From Methanomassiliicoccales archaeon (GTDB lineage: Archaea > Thermoplasmatota > Thermoplasmata > SG8-5): a stretch of 6,043 nucleotides of DNA. The stretch is taken from positions 1-6,043 of the forward strand of contig DAOVXH010000115.1 in assembly GCA_030636255.1 (NCBI GenBank). The letters are read 5' to 3'. The stretch's first letter is position 1. Each line of letters begins with the position of its first letter. This document shows positions 1 through 5,736 of this stretch, one piece after another. A program made the position numbers and the translations under genes. The notes beneath the pieces are model-generated. The model was given only the letters and a program-made list of their open reading frames with translations, was not told the DNA's origin and made no database searches.

Positions 1-734
1 ACCGCTTTTCCAGCGGCATTTCCAATTGCCTGGACCTCAACAACCTCTTCGGAAGCTGAGACCGTGTAAAGCTCCACATCATGGAATGAAACCACATCCT
101 CTCCAATGGTCCATCCAGCATCTGTGAGGTACATCTCTGCGGCTACACGACCGTCTGCCACTGCGCTTCCAACGGCATAATCATTGCCCGGGTCTGTGCG
201 GAATATTATTCCTGAGCCAGATGGTATGTCAAACAATACTTCTCCATCATTAATTGTGGCGGTTGCAGCACCCAGCATGACAAACTCTCCGCTGGCATCC
301 TGGCTTCCCACGATAACTGCGTCTCCTTTCCTTATGGCGCCGGTCTCATCTGCCAGTTGAAATCTCATACTATTGTTCTGGAAGGCCTCGAACTCGACCA
401 CTGTACTGGGTGTCTCATGGATCTCCAGAAGCCCGAATTCATCCCTGTGACTTACATTGGTTACACCTTCATAGAACTCGATACCAGATTCGAAATTGGC
501 AATACCAACCCTGTCGAATAGCTCGATGGTATTATCGTTTCTCACAAGAGAATAATTGGCCAGAGGGTAAACATAATCGCTAATCGGCGGGTGAACAGCC
601 AATTCATAAATAGAATAATCATTGGTGTGTGGAATATACTGGCCACTGGTAATTAAAAAGCCAGATAAAGCAAGAGAGAATGCAATAACTATGACGATAA
701 GTCCGCATGCTAATTCAACCCTTGACCGTTTCAT
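1..734 (-). CDS. Unrecognised N-terminally membrane-anchored protein, beta-rich extracytoplasmic domain (3' end outside window)
   Basis: The reading frame is open from an ATG at 734-732 to the left edge, giving 244 visible residues without a stop. It begins MKRSRVELACGLIVIVIAF: a short basic N-terminus, then one hydrophobic helix (about residues 8-28), which suggests a signal anchor or uncleaved signal with the rest outside the cell. After the helix comes a Tyr/Asn/Asp-rich stretch (about 32-65), then alternating beta-strand-like sequence to the edge. A segment around residues 122-150 reads FQLADETGAIRKGDAVIVG, loosely like the DETG turns of small beta-barrel or GIDE-like domains, but this is too weak for a family call. 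No Shine-Dalgarno precedes the ATG, and no in-frame Met lies just upstream. I do not recognise the family. It lies downstream of the VIT1-like gene in the same direction, but 232 bases with promoter-like sequences separate them, so it is probably transcribed on its own. Confidence 0.8.
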   Translation of the reverse strand, partial: MKRSRVELACGLIVIVIAFSLALSGFLITSGQYIPHTNDYSIYELAVHPPISDYVYPLANYSLVRNDNTIELFDRVGIANFESGIEFYEGVTNVSHRDEFGLLEIHETPSTVVEFEAFQNNSMRFQLADETGAIRKGDAVIVGSQDASGEFVMLGAATATINDGEVLFDIPSGSGIIFRTDPGNDYAVGSAVADGRVAAEMYLTDAGWTIGEDVVSFHDVELYTVSASEEVVEVQAIGNAAGKA

Positions 735-766
735 AATAACACATCTAGGAAGAATGGAGGAGGCTA

Positions 767-784
767 CCTTCCCCGAAAGGAAGG
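767..784. promoter_or_regulatory. Leader hairpin upstream of the anchored unknown protein
   Basis: CCTTCC at 767-772 and GGAAGG at 779-784 form a perfect 6-base stem around a 6-base loop. It lies 33 bases upstream of the start at 734 on the minus strand, downstream of both candidate TATA boxes, so it would be in the 5' leader of that mRNA. A role in translation or stability is inference. The stem is short enough to arise by chance. Confidence 0.35.
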
Positions 785-808
785 CTCTATTACGTGGGCA
801 GAATAATA

Positions 809-852
809 GATATAAGCCTCTAAACTACACTATGTCTAGGGGTATTTATATA
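809..852 (-). promoter_or_regulatory. Candidate archaeal TATA boxes for the minus-strand gene starting at 734
   Basis: Read on the minus strand, TATATAAA occupies 852-845 and a second box, CTTATATC, occupies 816-809. With the usual archaeal spacing of about 26 bases from box centre to start, transcription would begin near 822 or 786, giving leaders of about 88 or 52 bases. The first box is the better match to the archaeal consensus. A third A/T run on the minus strand (TATAAAAAATAG, about 891-880) is further away and less likely. Which box is used cannot be told from sequence. Confidence 0.45.
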
Positions 853-901
853 CGGTTTGGTACAATTATCGAACGCAAGCTATTTTTTATAGGTGAGAAT
901 G

Positions 902-926
902 GAAATTTCACGAATTGTGAAATTTC
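902..926. promoter_or_regulatory. Perfect 10-base inverted repeat, candidate operator
   Basis: GAAATTTCAC at 902-911 and GTGAAATTTC at 917-926 are exact reverse complements separated by 5 bases (GAATT). The position is 41 bases beyond the stop of the VIT1-like gene and about 50 bases upstream of the better TATA box for the gene starting at 734. The symmetry suits a dimeric winged-helix or helix-turn-helix regulator. It could instead be a transcript-end hairpin for the VIT1-like mRNA, but the minus-strand sequence after it is not U-rich, so I prefer an operator. No regulator gene is visible in the window. Confidence 0.5.
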
Positions 927-966
927 TGACAGTTTTGATAGCCAGTCATTTTTAAATATTATCTAT

Positions 967-1608
967 CTAGACGATAACCTCGCCGCCTAAGCCAATAGAC
1001 ACAAGGGTACACAGTATTGCTGTTCCCATACCTACCATTAGCATCTTCACGCCCTGCATTATCATGTTCTCCTCGGTGATCTTGGCAAGGTACATTCCCA
1101 GAATAGCCAGTATGGCAAGGGTGAGCCCAACAGATGCAATGAAAGCAGTGCCCATTTCCAGCCATCCAAAGTTCACCATGAAGTATGGGGATATGACTAT
1201 AAGGGCGGCCATTGCCGGGCTAACTGCATCTACCAGGGAAGTAACGTGGGTGGCGAATCTCGCAGCTTCCTTGTGCATGGAATCCTCCTCCATTGGCTTG
1301 CACATAGCCTTTTCCAAAATTTTTATTTCCTTGGTTCGCTCTGCAGATTCTGCCATATAGGCGCCGCTGTAACCGGACACTCCCATGGCGAATGAGCCTG
1401 CAACACCGGCAATAATTATGATTCTTGGTTCCGTGGCATGGGACATGGCAGCTCCAATGACAACACCCAGCATGGTCAATGCTCCATCAAATGCATTCAT
1501 AACAAAATAACGTCTTGCAATAGCACCAAGATCTGAAATCTCGGCGTACTTCCTCCACCGCTCCATGCGGGGAGAACGCTGTCGTTTATGTGGTTCATCT
1601 TCATCCAT
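967..1608 (-). CDS. VIT1/CCC1-family (DUF125) membrane protein, probable Fe2+/Mn2+ transporter
   Basis: 213 residues, a full-length size for archaeal members. After a charged N-terminus (1-36) there are about five membrane helices: 37-57, 62-84, 123-146, 150-175 and 183-208. Helix 1 has the family signature FDGALTMLGVVIGA with Asp41, the position of the conserved transport aspartate in characterised VIT1 proteins. Helix 2 has FAMGVSGYSGAYMAESAER, matching the Met- and Gly-rich second helix that runs into a hydrophilic arm. Residues 86-122 form that arm, rich in Glu, Lys and Met (for example KPMEEDSMHKE), comparable to the metal-binding loop of the family. Known members move ferrous iron or manganese out of the cytosol. 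The substrate here is inferred. The ATG at 1608 lies about 10 bases after the predicted transcript start, so the mRNA may be nearly leaderless. Met15 is an alternative start. It is divergent from rps15. Confidence 0.85.
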   Translation of the reverse strand: MDEDEPHKRQRSPRMERWRKYAEISDLGAIARRYFVMNAFDGALTMLGVVIGAAMSHATEPRIIIIAGVAGSFAMGVSGYSGAYMAESAERTKEIKILEKAMCKPMEEDSMHKEAARFATHVTSLVDAVSPAMAALIVISPYFMVNFGWLEMGTAFIASVGLTLAILAILGMYLAKITEENMIMQGVKMLMVGMGTAILCTLVSIGLGGEVIV

Positions 1609-1640
1609 TTGGGATTCCTAATGTCTCATTATTGGGTAAG

Positions 1641-1648
1641 TATTTAAA
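1641..1648 (-). promoter_or_regulatory. TATA box of the VIT1-like gene
   Basis: On the minus strand the sequence TTTAAATA occupies 1648-1641, a near-ideal archaeal TATA element preceded by A-rich sequence (AAAATG) suitable as a BRE. The predicted transcript start is near 1618, about 10 bases before the ATG at 1608. AGGA sits in the short leader as a weak ribosome-binding candidate. Confidence 0.65.
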
Positions 1649-1692
1649 CATTTTCTTTCTATTATGCTTTTGTTAGTAAGTATGCCTCAAGG

Positions 1693-1700
1693 ATTATATA
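1693..1700 (+). promoter_or_regulatory. TATA box of the rps15-recJ unit
   Basis: ATTATATA at 1693-1700 places transcript initiation near 1723 and gives a leader of about 47 bases that includes the strong Shine-Dalgarno at 1756-1762. A second A/T run at 1735-1742 would start the RNA too close to that Shine-Dalgarno and is less likely. The box is about 50 bases from the divergent VIT1-like TATA box. Confidence 0.55.
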
Positions 1701-1715
1701 CGAAAAGACATATCG

Positions 1716-1739
1716 GTGGCTACCCCACTGGTAGTTTTT
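1716..1739 (+). promoter_or_regulatory. Two overlapping mini-hairpins and a T-run in the rps15 leader
   Basis: GTGG (1716-1719) can pair with CCAC (1725-1728), or CTACC (1720-1724) can pair with GGTAG (1730-1734). The two pairings exclude each other, and the second is followed at once by TTTTT (1735-1739). This resembles an attenuator in outline, but the stems are only 4 and 5 bases and the first may lie at or before the transcript start. Function is speculative. Confidence 0.2.
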
Positions 1740-1755
1740 ATACAGCCAGTACAAT

Positions 1756-1762
1756 GGGAGGT
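1756..1762 (+). promoter_or_regulatory. Strong Shine-Dalgarno that fixes the rps15 start
   Basis: GGGAGGT ends 7 bases before the ATG at 1770, an ideal spacing. This decides between the ATG at 1770 and an in-frame ATG 54 bases upstream at 1716, which would add 18 residues unlike any S15 N-terminus. Confidence 0.85.
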
Positions 1763-1769
1763 TAAGAAC

Positions 1770-2228
1770 ATGGCAAGGATGCATGCAAGAAAGAAAGGAA
1801 GCTCCTCATCCAGGAGACCATTCCTGACAGAAAACCCAAAGTGGGTTCCACTGAACAAGGCCGAGATAGAGGATATCATAGTGAAATTGGCCACAGAGGG
1901 CAACTCCAGTGCCATGATTGGTTTAATTTTAAGGGACCAGTATGGCGTGCCAAACGTTAAGCTGGCCATAGGAAAGGGCATTACCGATTTAATGGAAGAG
2001 AAGAAGGTATCTCAAAAGCTTCCTGAGGACATTAGTGCGCTTTTGAAGAAGGTTACAAATCTTGACCAGTACCTGAAGCAGAACCCCAGAGACATTCACA
2101 ACAAGAGAAACCTACATCTTCTGGAAGCCAAAATAAGGCGTCTTGAAAGATACTACAAGAAGAAAGGCGTTATTCCAGAGTCCTGGAAATACTCTCTTGA
2201 CCGTGCCGAGCTGGAGCTGAGCAGGTAA
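1770..2228 (+). CDS. rps15: 30S ribosomal protein S15 (uS15), archaeal type
   Basis: 152 residues, the usual length for archaeal S15, which carries an N-terminal extension compared with bacterial S15 (about 89 residues). The N-terminus MARMHARKKGSSSSRRP matches the MAR.HAR.KG.S.S.RP pattern of the archaeal/eukaryotic family. The middle has SAMIGLILRDQYGVPNVK (about 47-64). The C-terminal S15 core (about 85-152) contains DIHNKRNLHLLEAKIRRLERYY, the helix-loop-helix that contacts small-subunit rRNA, then a KKGVIPESWKY ending typical of archaea. It binds 16S rRNA early in 30S platform assembly. The start at 1770 is chosen from the N-terminal match and the Shine-Dalgarno, not the longer frame from 1716. 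The stop shares its last base with the start of the next gene (TAATG), implying co-transcription and translational coupling. Confidence 0.97.
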   Translation: MARMHARKKGSSSSRRPFLTENPKWVPLNKAEIEDIIVKLATEGNSSAMIGLILRDQYGVPNVKLAIGKGITDLMEEKKVSQKLPEDISALLKKVTNLDQYLKQNPRDIHNKRNLHLLEAKIRRLERYYKKKGVIPESWKYSLDRAELELSR

Positions 2229-3592
2229 TGTCAGAGGACTTGCCGACAATACCTTTCACGGCGAGTCTGGCAAGACGTCTCGAAGAGGCATCAGAAGTTC
2301 TGAAGAATCATCATGGTATAGTGAGAATCATATCCCACTATGACCCGGACGGCATTTCTGCGGCTGCAGTTGGCTGTCTAATGGTGAAGCGCCTTGGGCT
2401 GAAATTCCATTGCACCCTGACAAAAAACCTGGACGATGAAAAAGTTCAGGAAATTCGGGAAACAACTCCTGAAGACCAGTTAATTATTTTCTCGGATATG
2501 GGCAGCGCCAAAGTTTCCATGTTAGATGAATTTCCCCACAAGGTCATAGTGGTGGACCATCATCAGCCAGAGAAGGAAGGTGAAAAAATCATTCATCTGA
2601 ATCCACATTTTTTCAATATTGATGGGGCAAGAGAAGCATCTGGCTCCAGTTTCTACCTGGCATTGGCAATAACTGTTGATGAGGCAAATTGGAACCTTGC
2701 TGGACTGGCACTGGCAGGGGCCTGTGGAGATAGGCAGGGACTTGGAGGCTACAAGGGTTATAATGAGGATCTGGTCCAGGCAGCTGCTGGCCGGGAATTA
2801 TTGAAAATGGAGACTGTTCCGAATCTCAGGGGCCAGACAATTTTTGATTCATTAATCGAATGGCCAGAGCCATATTTCATGGGCATAACCGGCAGGAAGC
2901 GCGAAGCTTCCAGATTCCTTAGATGGATGGGCCTGAACAAAGATAGTTTGCTCAGTGACCTGGATGACGAGAAAAAGCGTTTTTTTACTTCTGCCTGTGC
3001 TCTGCGTCTTCTTAGACAGGGTGCAACTCCTGATGCTGTTGGCGACCTTGTAGCTACAAGATACTGGCTCTATGATTGGGGACTTTATGCTGATGAGCTT
3101 AGCGCACTTTTCAATAGCTGTGCAAGGCAGGGTGAGCACGGTCTTGGGCTGGCCCTTGCTCTGGGCAATCTGGAGGCAAGGGAAAAGGCAATTGAACACT
3201 CCAAAAAACATCGTGAGTTCATAATCACAAATCTCCGGGAACTGGAGGCCAATCCTCCGGAGCAGATGAAAAATATACAGCATTTCATGACACAGGAAAC
3301 AGCCTATGCTGGAGTTCTGGCAGGTCTGGGGACACTCTATTTATTCGACACATCCAAGGCAACCTTCGGAATGTCTGACCAGGATGGCAAGCTGAACGTT
3401 TCTGCCAGGGCACCCAGGGGCATGGTTGATGCAGGTGTGAACCTTGGAATTGCTTGCAGGGATGCTGGAAATGCTGTTGATGGCACTGGAGGAGGTCACG
3501 ATATCGCCTCTGGAGCAACAGTACCCAGCAAAAGTAAGAAGAAATTCCTGAAGGAGCTGGACAAGATAGTGGGCGAACAATTGGCTGCTTGA
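2228..3592 (+). CDS. Archaeal RecJ-like DHH-family single-strand nuclease (GAN/Cdc45-related)
   Basis: 454 residues with a complete DHH/DHHA1 layout. Motif I is HYDPDG (37-42, with Asp39 and Asp41). Motif II is the aspartate of IIFSDMG (Asp90). Motif III is VVDHH (Asp110, His111, His112). A fourth metal-site aspartate is in GACGDRQ (Asp168). The C-terminal DHHA1 domain has LNVSARAPRG (389-398) and DGTGGGHDIASG (418-429), the substrate-binding glycine-histidine loop. All metal ligands are present, so it is predicted to be an active Mn/Mg-dependent exonuclease. Archaeal relatives include GAN, which associates with GINS in the replicative helicase complex, and are homologous to eukaryotic Cdc45. 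An RNA or oligonucleotide phosphodiesterase role is the alternative. The gene overlaps the rps15 stop by one base, and its own ribosome-binding signal is weak, consistent with coupling. The rps15-recJ pairing is, from memory, common in Euryarchaeota. Confidence 0.92.
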   Translation: MSEDLPTIPFTASLARRLEEASEVLKNHHGIVRIISHYDPDGISAAAVGCLMVKRLGLKFHCTLTKNLDDEKVQEIRETTPEDQLIIFSDMGSAKVSMLDEFPHKVIVVDHHQPEKEGEKIIHLNPHFFNIDGAREASGSSFYLALAITVDEANWNLAGLALAGACGDRQGLGGYKGYNEDLVQAAAGRELLKMETVPNLRGQTIFDSLIEWPEPYFMGITGRKREASRFLRWMGLNKDSLLSDLDDEKKRFFTSACALRLLRQGATPDAVGDLVATRYWLYDWGLYADELSALFNSCARQGEHGLGLALALGNLEAREKAIEHSKKHREFIITNLRELEANPPEQMKNIQHFMTQETAYAGVLAGLGTLYLFDTSKATFGMSDQDGKLNVSARAPRGMVDAGVNLGIACRDAGNAVDGTGGGHDIASGATVPSKSKKKFLKELDKIVGEQLAA

Positions 3593-3608
3593 CTTGTTAT
3601 GGGAAAGA

Positions 3609-3615
3609 TTATAAA
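3609..3615 (+). promoter_or_regulatory. TATA box of the FN3 surface protein gene
   Basis: TTATAAA at 3609-3615 follows the purine-rich GGGAAAGA (3601-3608), a good BRE-like element. It begins 17 bases after the recJ-like stop. Predicted initiation is near 3638, at the Shine-Dalgarno, giving a leader of about 11 bases. The surface protein therefore probably has its own promoter instead of relying on the rps15-recJ transcript. Confidence 0.55.
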
Positions 3616-3637
3616 CAGAATGCATTATTGTTATTGT

Positions 3638-3641
3638 GGAG
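3638..3641 (+). promoter_or_regulatory. Shine-Dalgarno that selects the start of the FN3 protein
   Basis: GGAG at 3638-3641 lies 7 bases before the ATG at 3649 but only 1 base before the ATG at 3643, so 3649 is the likely start. A longer in-frame possibility from a TTG at 3589 would put polar residues and a second hydrophobic patch ahead of a normal signal peptide and is unlikely. Confidence 0.6.
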
Positions 3642-3648
3642 TATGCAG

Positions 3649-5736
3649 ATGTTAAGGCGATATTTGAGTATAGCCAGTATTGTTTTTCTTGTGTTCAGCA
3701 TGACCCTTGGTGTTCTTGTTCTGAACTCTGATATTGCCAGTGCCGAGACTTGGACCGATGATTTTTCTGATGATGATTTTGATGCCAGATGGATTAAAGG
3801 AGGTATCGGTAGAACCGATATTGTGGATGAATATGCATGGGCATTGAGTTTTGACCAGTATCCTGAAAACCCTGGATTTCCAATTGCCGATGAAGACCTT
3901 CCATTATGGTATGGTCCAACACTGAGAGCCAATATCTCCACGGCCTCTGATTTTGATATAACTGTGGTATTTGATTGCGTGGCTGACATAACAGATTACA
4001 ATGTTGGAAGACTGGAAGTAAAACTTCTGGATAGTTCAGGAAAATCAGTCTATACATTTGGTTGGGCAGACACATCCAATGATACAAATGAGGTGTCTCT
4101 GAATCTCAGAGGATGGAACGGGGCCAGCATATTCACCACCGGAGAAAATTATGATTATACAGTATTCGCAGACAAGCCAATGACACTTCAGAGAACCGGA
4201 GACCAGCTTGTTTTCCTTGTTGATGGAGCCGAGAAATTCAGCGGCCAGACAGACATTAAAGGCATAAATGCCGTGGAACTGGTATTTCTGAAATTGAAGG
4301 AGGTGGACATACTCATGTGCACACCAACTACCATGCAATTTGGCTCCATATCAATCCAGACCACTGATGCCAGTGTCCCCTCCAAACCCCTGGATATAGA
4401 ATGTCTGGGCGATGATTCTTTTATAAATCTGAATTGGACAGAACCAGCAGATGATGGTGGGCTGCCTGTTACTGGCTACAAAATTTACAGGGGCGAAACC
4501 TCCGGAAGCCTGGAATTTCTTACAAGTGTTGGCCAGGTATATGGCTTTAATGATACTGGCCTAACAAATGGTATCACATATTATTATCAGGTTAGCGCAG
4601 TAAACGATGCCGGTGATAGCTCACTCTCTGATGAGGCAAGTGGAATTCCTATAACTTTTCCAGGGGCTCCACGAAATCTTCAGGGACTTACTGATTCCAA
4701 TGGGGTTCAATTATCATGGGAGGCCCCAAATTCTGATGGCGGCGCTGATATAACCCAATACAAGGTATTTCGTGGAATACAATCAGATTCACTCACAGAG
4801 TTGGCAGTTCTGGGGAATGTGCTGGAGTATCAGGATATCTCCATAACCAATGGCAGCACCTATTATTATTATTCGGTCAGTGCAGTCAATAGTCAGGGTG
4901 AGAGTCCAATGACCAGCCCAATTGAGGTAATAACCGGAGCCGCAGCAACAGCCCCATCTGCGCCAAGAGAGCTCAGCGCAATTCCAGGTGACAGCCAGGT
5001 AATCCTTGAATGGGTTTCTCCAGAATCTTCAGGTAACTCTCCAATTACAAATTATATGATTTACCGGGGAACCAGCGCATCCAGTCTCTCGATGCTAACC
5101 ACCATTGGTAATTTCCTGAACTATACTGATTCCAGCGTTGACAATGCTCAGGAATATCATTATCAGGTCAGTGCAGTGAATGCAATTGGCGAGAGCTCTG
5201 CTTCTGATATTGTTTCGGCAACTCCCAAAGCCCCTTCTGTGCCCTCTGCGCCCCAGAATTTTGTCTTGATTCCTGGAAACAATTCTGTCCAGCTTCAATG
5301 GACCGCTCCAGAGGATGATGGTTCAATGCCCATAACTGGCTACAAAGTTTACAGGGGTAATACTCTGGATGACATGGTTGAATTGGCCACCCTTGGAAAT
5401 GTCTTTTCCTACACAGATACTGATATACTGCAGGGTCAGGAATATTATTATGCTGTTTCAGCACTGAATTCTGTGGGAGAAATTCCACTTTCTGAAGCTG
5501 CCAGCGAAAATATAACAATAGGAGATAAGATTGATACAGGTACTGATACCTCAGGTGGCTGGTCACTTAATTCTTCCATTGTAACAGTCATTGCCACTGG
5601 TATAGGAGTATTAGCAATGTTTCTAATTATGAGAAGGCCGGATTCTGATAATAAATCATCCTCCGAAGGTCCAGATAATACTGTTGATAATGAGACCAAT
5701 GGCGACAGAACCGACAAAGAAGGCAGCAAAGACTAA
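3649..5736 (+). CDS. Secreted, membrane-anchored surface protein: LamG/concanavalin-like domain plus four fibronectin type III domains
   Basis: 695 residues. Residues 1-32 are a Sec signal peptide: MLRR, a hydrophobic core, then ASA before Glu33 as a signal peptidase site. Residues 33-240 look like a concanavalin A/LamG-type beta sandwich: an opening DDFSDDDFDARWIKGG, and near the end MTLQRTGDQLVFLVDG, the strand pair typical of such lectin-like domains. Four FN3 domains follow at about 243-335, 337-429, 434-527 and 530-626. Each has a W(T/E/V)xP, PITGYKVYRG-like and YYYxVSAVN motif. Residues 643-661 form one membrane helix followed by MRRP, leaving a 34-residue polar cytoplasmic tail. About nine N-x-S/T sequons suggest glycosylation. 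A role in cell-surface adhesion or glycan binding is inferred from architecture. No catalytic motif was recognised. The last 81 bases overlap the permease gene on the other strand. Confidence 0.88.
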   Translation: MLRRYLSIASIVFLVFSMTLGVLVLNSDIASAETWTDDFSDDDFDARWIKGGIGRTDIVDEYAWALSFDQYPENPGFPIADEDLPLWYGPTLRANISTASDFDITVVFDCVADITDYNVGRLEVKLLDSSGKSVYTFGWADTSNDTNEVSLNLRGWNGASIFTTGENYDYTVFADKPMTLQRTGDQLVFLVDGAEKFSGQTDIKGINAVELVFLKLKEVDILMCTPTTMQFGSISIQTTDASVPSKPLDIECLGDDSFINLNWTEPADDGGLPVTGYKIYRGETSGSLEFLTSVGQVYGFNDTGLTNGITYYYQVSAVNDAGDSSLSDEASGIPITFPGAPRNLQGLTDSNGVQLSWEAPNSDGGADITQYKVFRGIQSDSLTELAVLGNVLEYQDISITNGSTYYYYSVSAVNSQGESPMTSPIEVITGAAATAPSAPRELSAIPGDSQVILEWVSPESSGNSPITNYMIYRGTSASSLSMLTTIGNFLNYTDSSVDNAQEYHYQVSAVNAIGESSASDIVSATPKAPSVPSAPQNFVLIPGNNSVQLQWTAPEDDGSMPITGYKVYRGNTLDDMVELATLGNVFSYTDTDILQGQEYYYAVSALNSVGEIPLSEAASENITIGDKIDTGTDTSGGWSLNSSIVTVIATGIGVLAMFLIMRRPDSDNKSSSEGPDNTVDNETNGDRTDKEGSKD
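4375..5526 (+). repeat. Four tandem FN3-coding units, about 285-290 bases each
   Basis: Units lie at about 4375-4653, 4657-4929, 4948-5229 and 5236-5526. The most conserved DNA is the stretch encoding YYxQVSAVN, recurring near 4580, 4862, 5155 and 5443 (for example TATCAGGTTAGCGCAGT and TATCAGGTCAGTGCAGT). Units 1 and 4 are the most alike in protein (DDGxxP(V/I)TGYK(I/V)YRG). Units 2 and 3 have diverged (DITQYKVFRG, PITNYMIYRG). The units are diverged duplications inside one gene, not a mobile or CRISPR repeat. Confidence 0.8.

Noticed and set aside
690..734. A lipoprotein signal in the left gene (ELAC at residues 7-10)
   Set aside because: The cysteine comes before the hydrophobic helix, not after it, so it cannot be a lipobox. 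A membrane anchor is the better reading.
622..990. A 122-codon plus-strand frame spanning the start of the left gene and the intergenic region
   Set aside because: It starts with TTG inside the minus-strand gene, has no ribosome-binding site, resembles no family, and runs over the TATA boxes, the inverted repeat and the end of the VIT1-like gene.
959..1165. A second minus-strand frame inside the VIT1-like gene, and a plus-strand frame at 1064-1360
   Set aside because: Shadows of the VIT1-like coding sequence, with no start signal and no family resemblance.
1716..1769. An 18-residue N-terminal extension of S15
   Set aside because: MARMHARKKG is the canonical archaeal S15 start and has an ideal Shine-Dalgarno. 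The upstream ATG lies at or before the predicted transcript start.
3589..3648. A longer start (TTG) for the FN3 protein overlapping the recJ-like stop
   Set aside because: The BRE/TATA at 3601-3615 and the GGAG at 3638 support the ATG at 3649, which begins a standard signal peptide.
4375..5526. Periodic repeat suggestive of a CRISPR or satellite array
   Set aside because: The period of about 290 bases matches FN3 domains in an unbroken frame, and the units are diverged.
2758..5566. Many 60-143 codon minus-strand frames opposite the recJ-like and FN3 genes
   Set aside because: Antisense shadows with low-complexity or unnatural composition (Cys/His/Gln-rich), lying within two well-supported genes.
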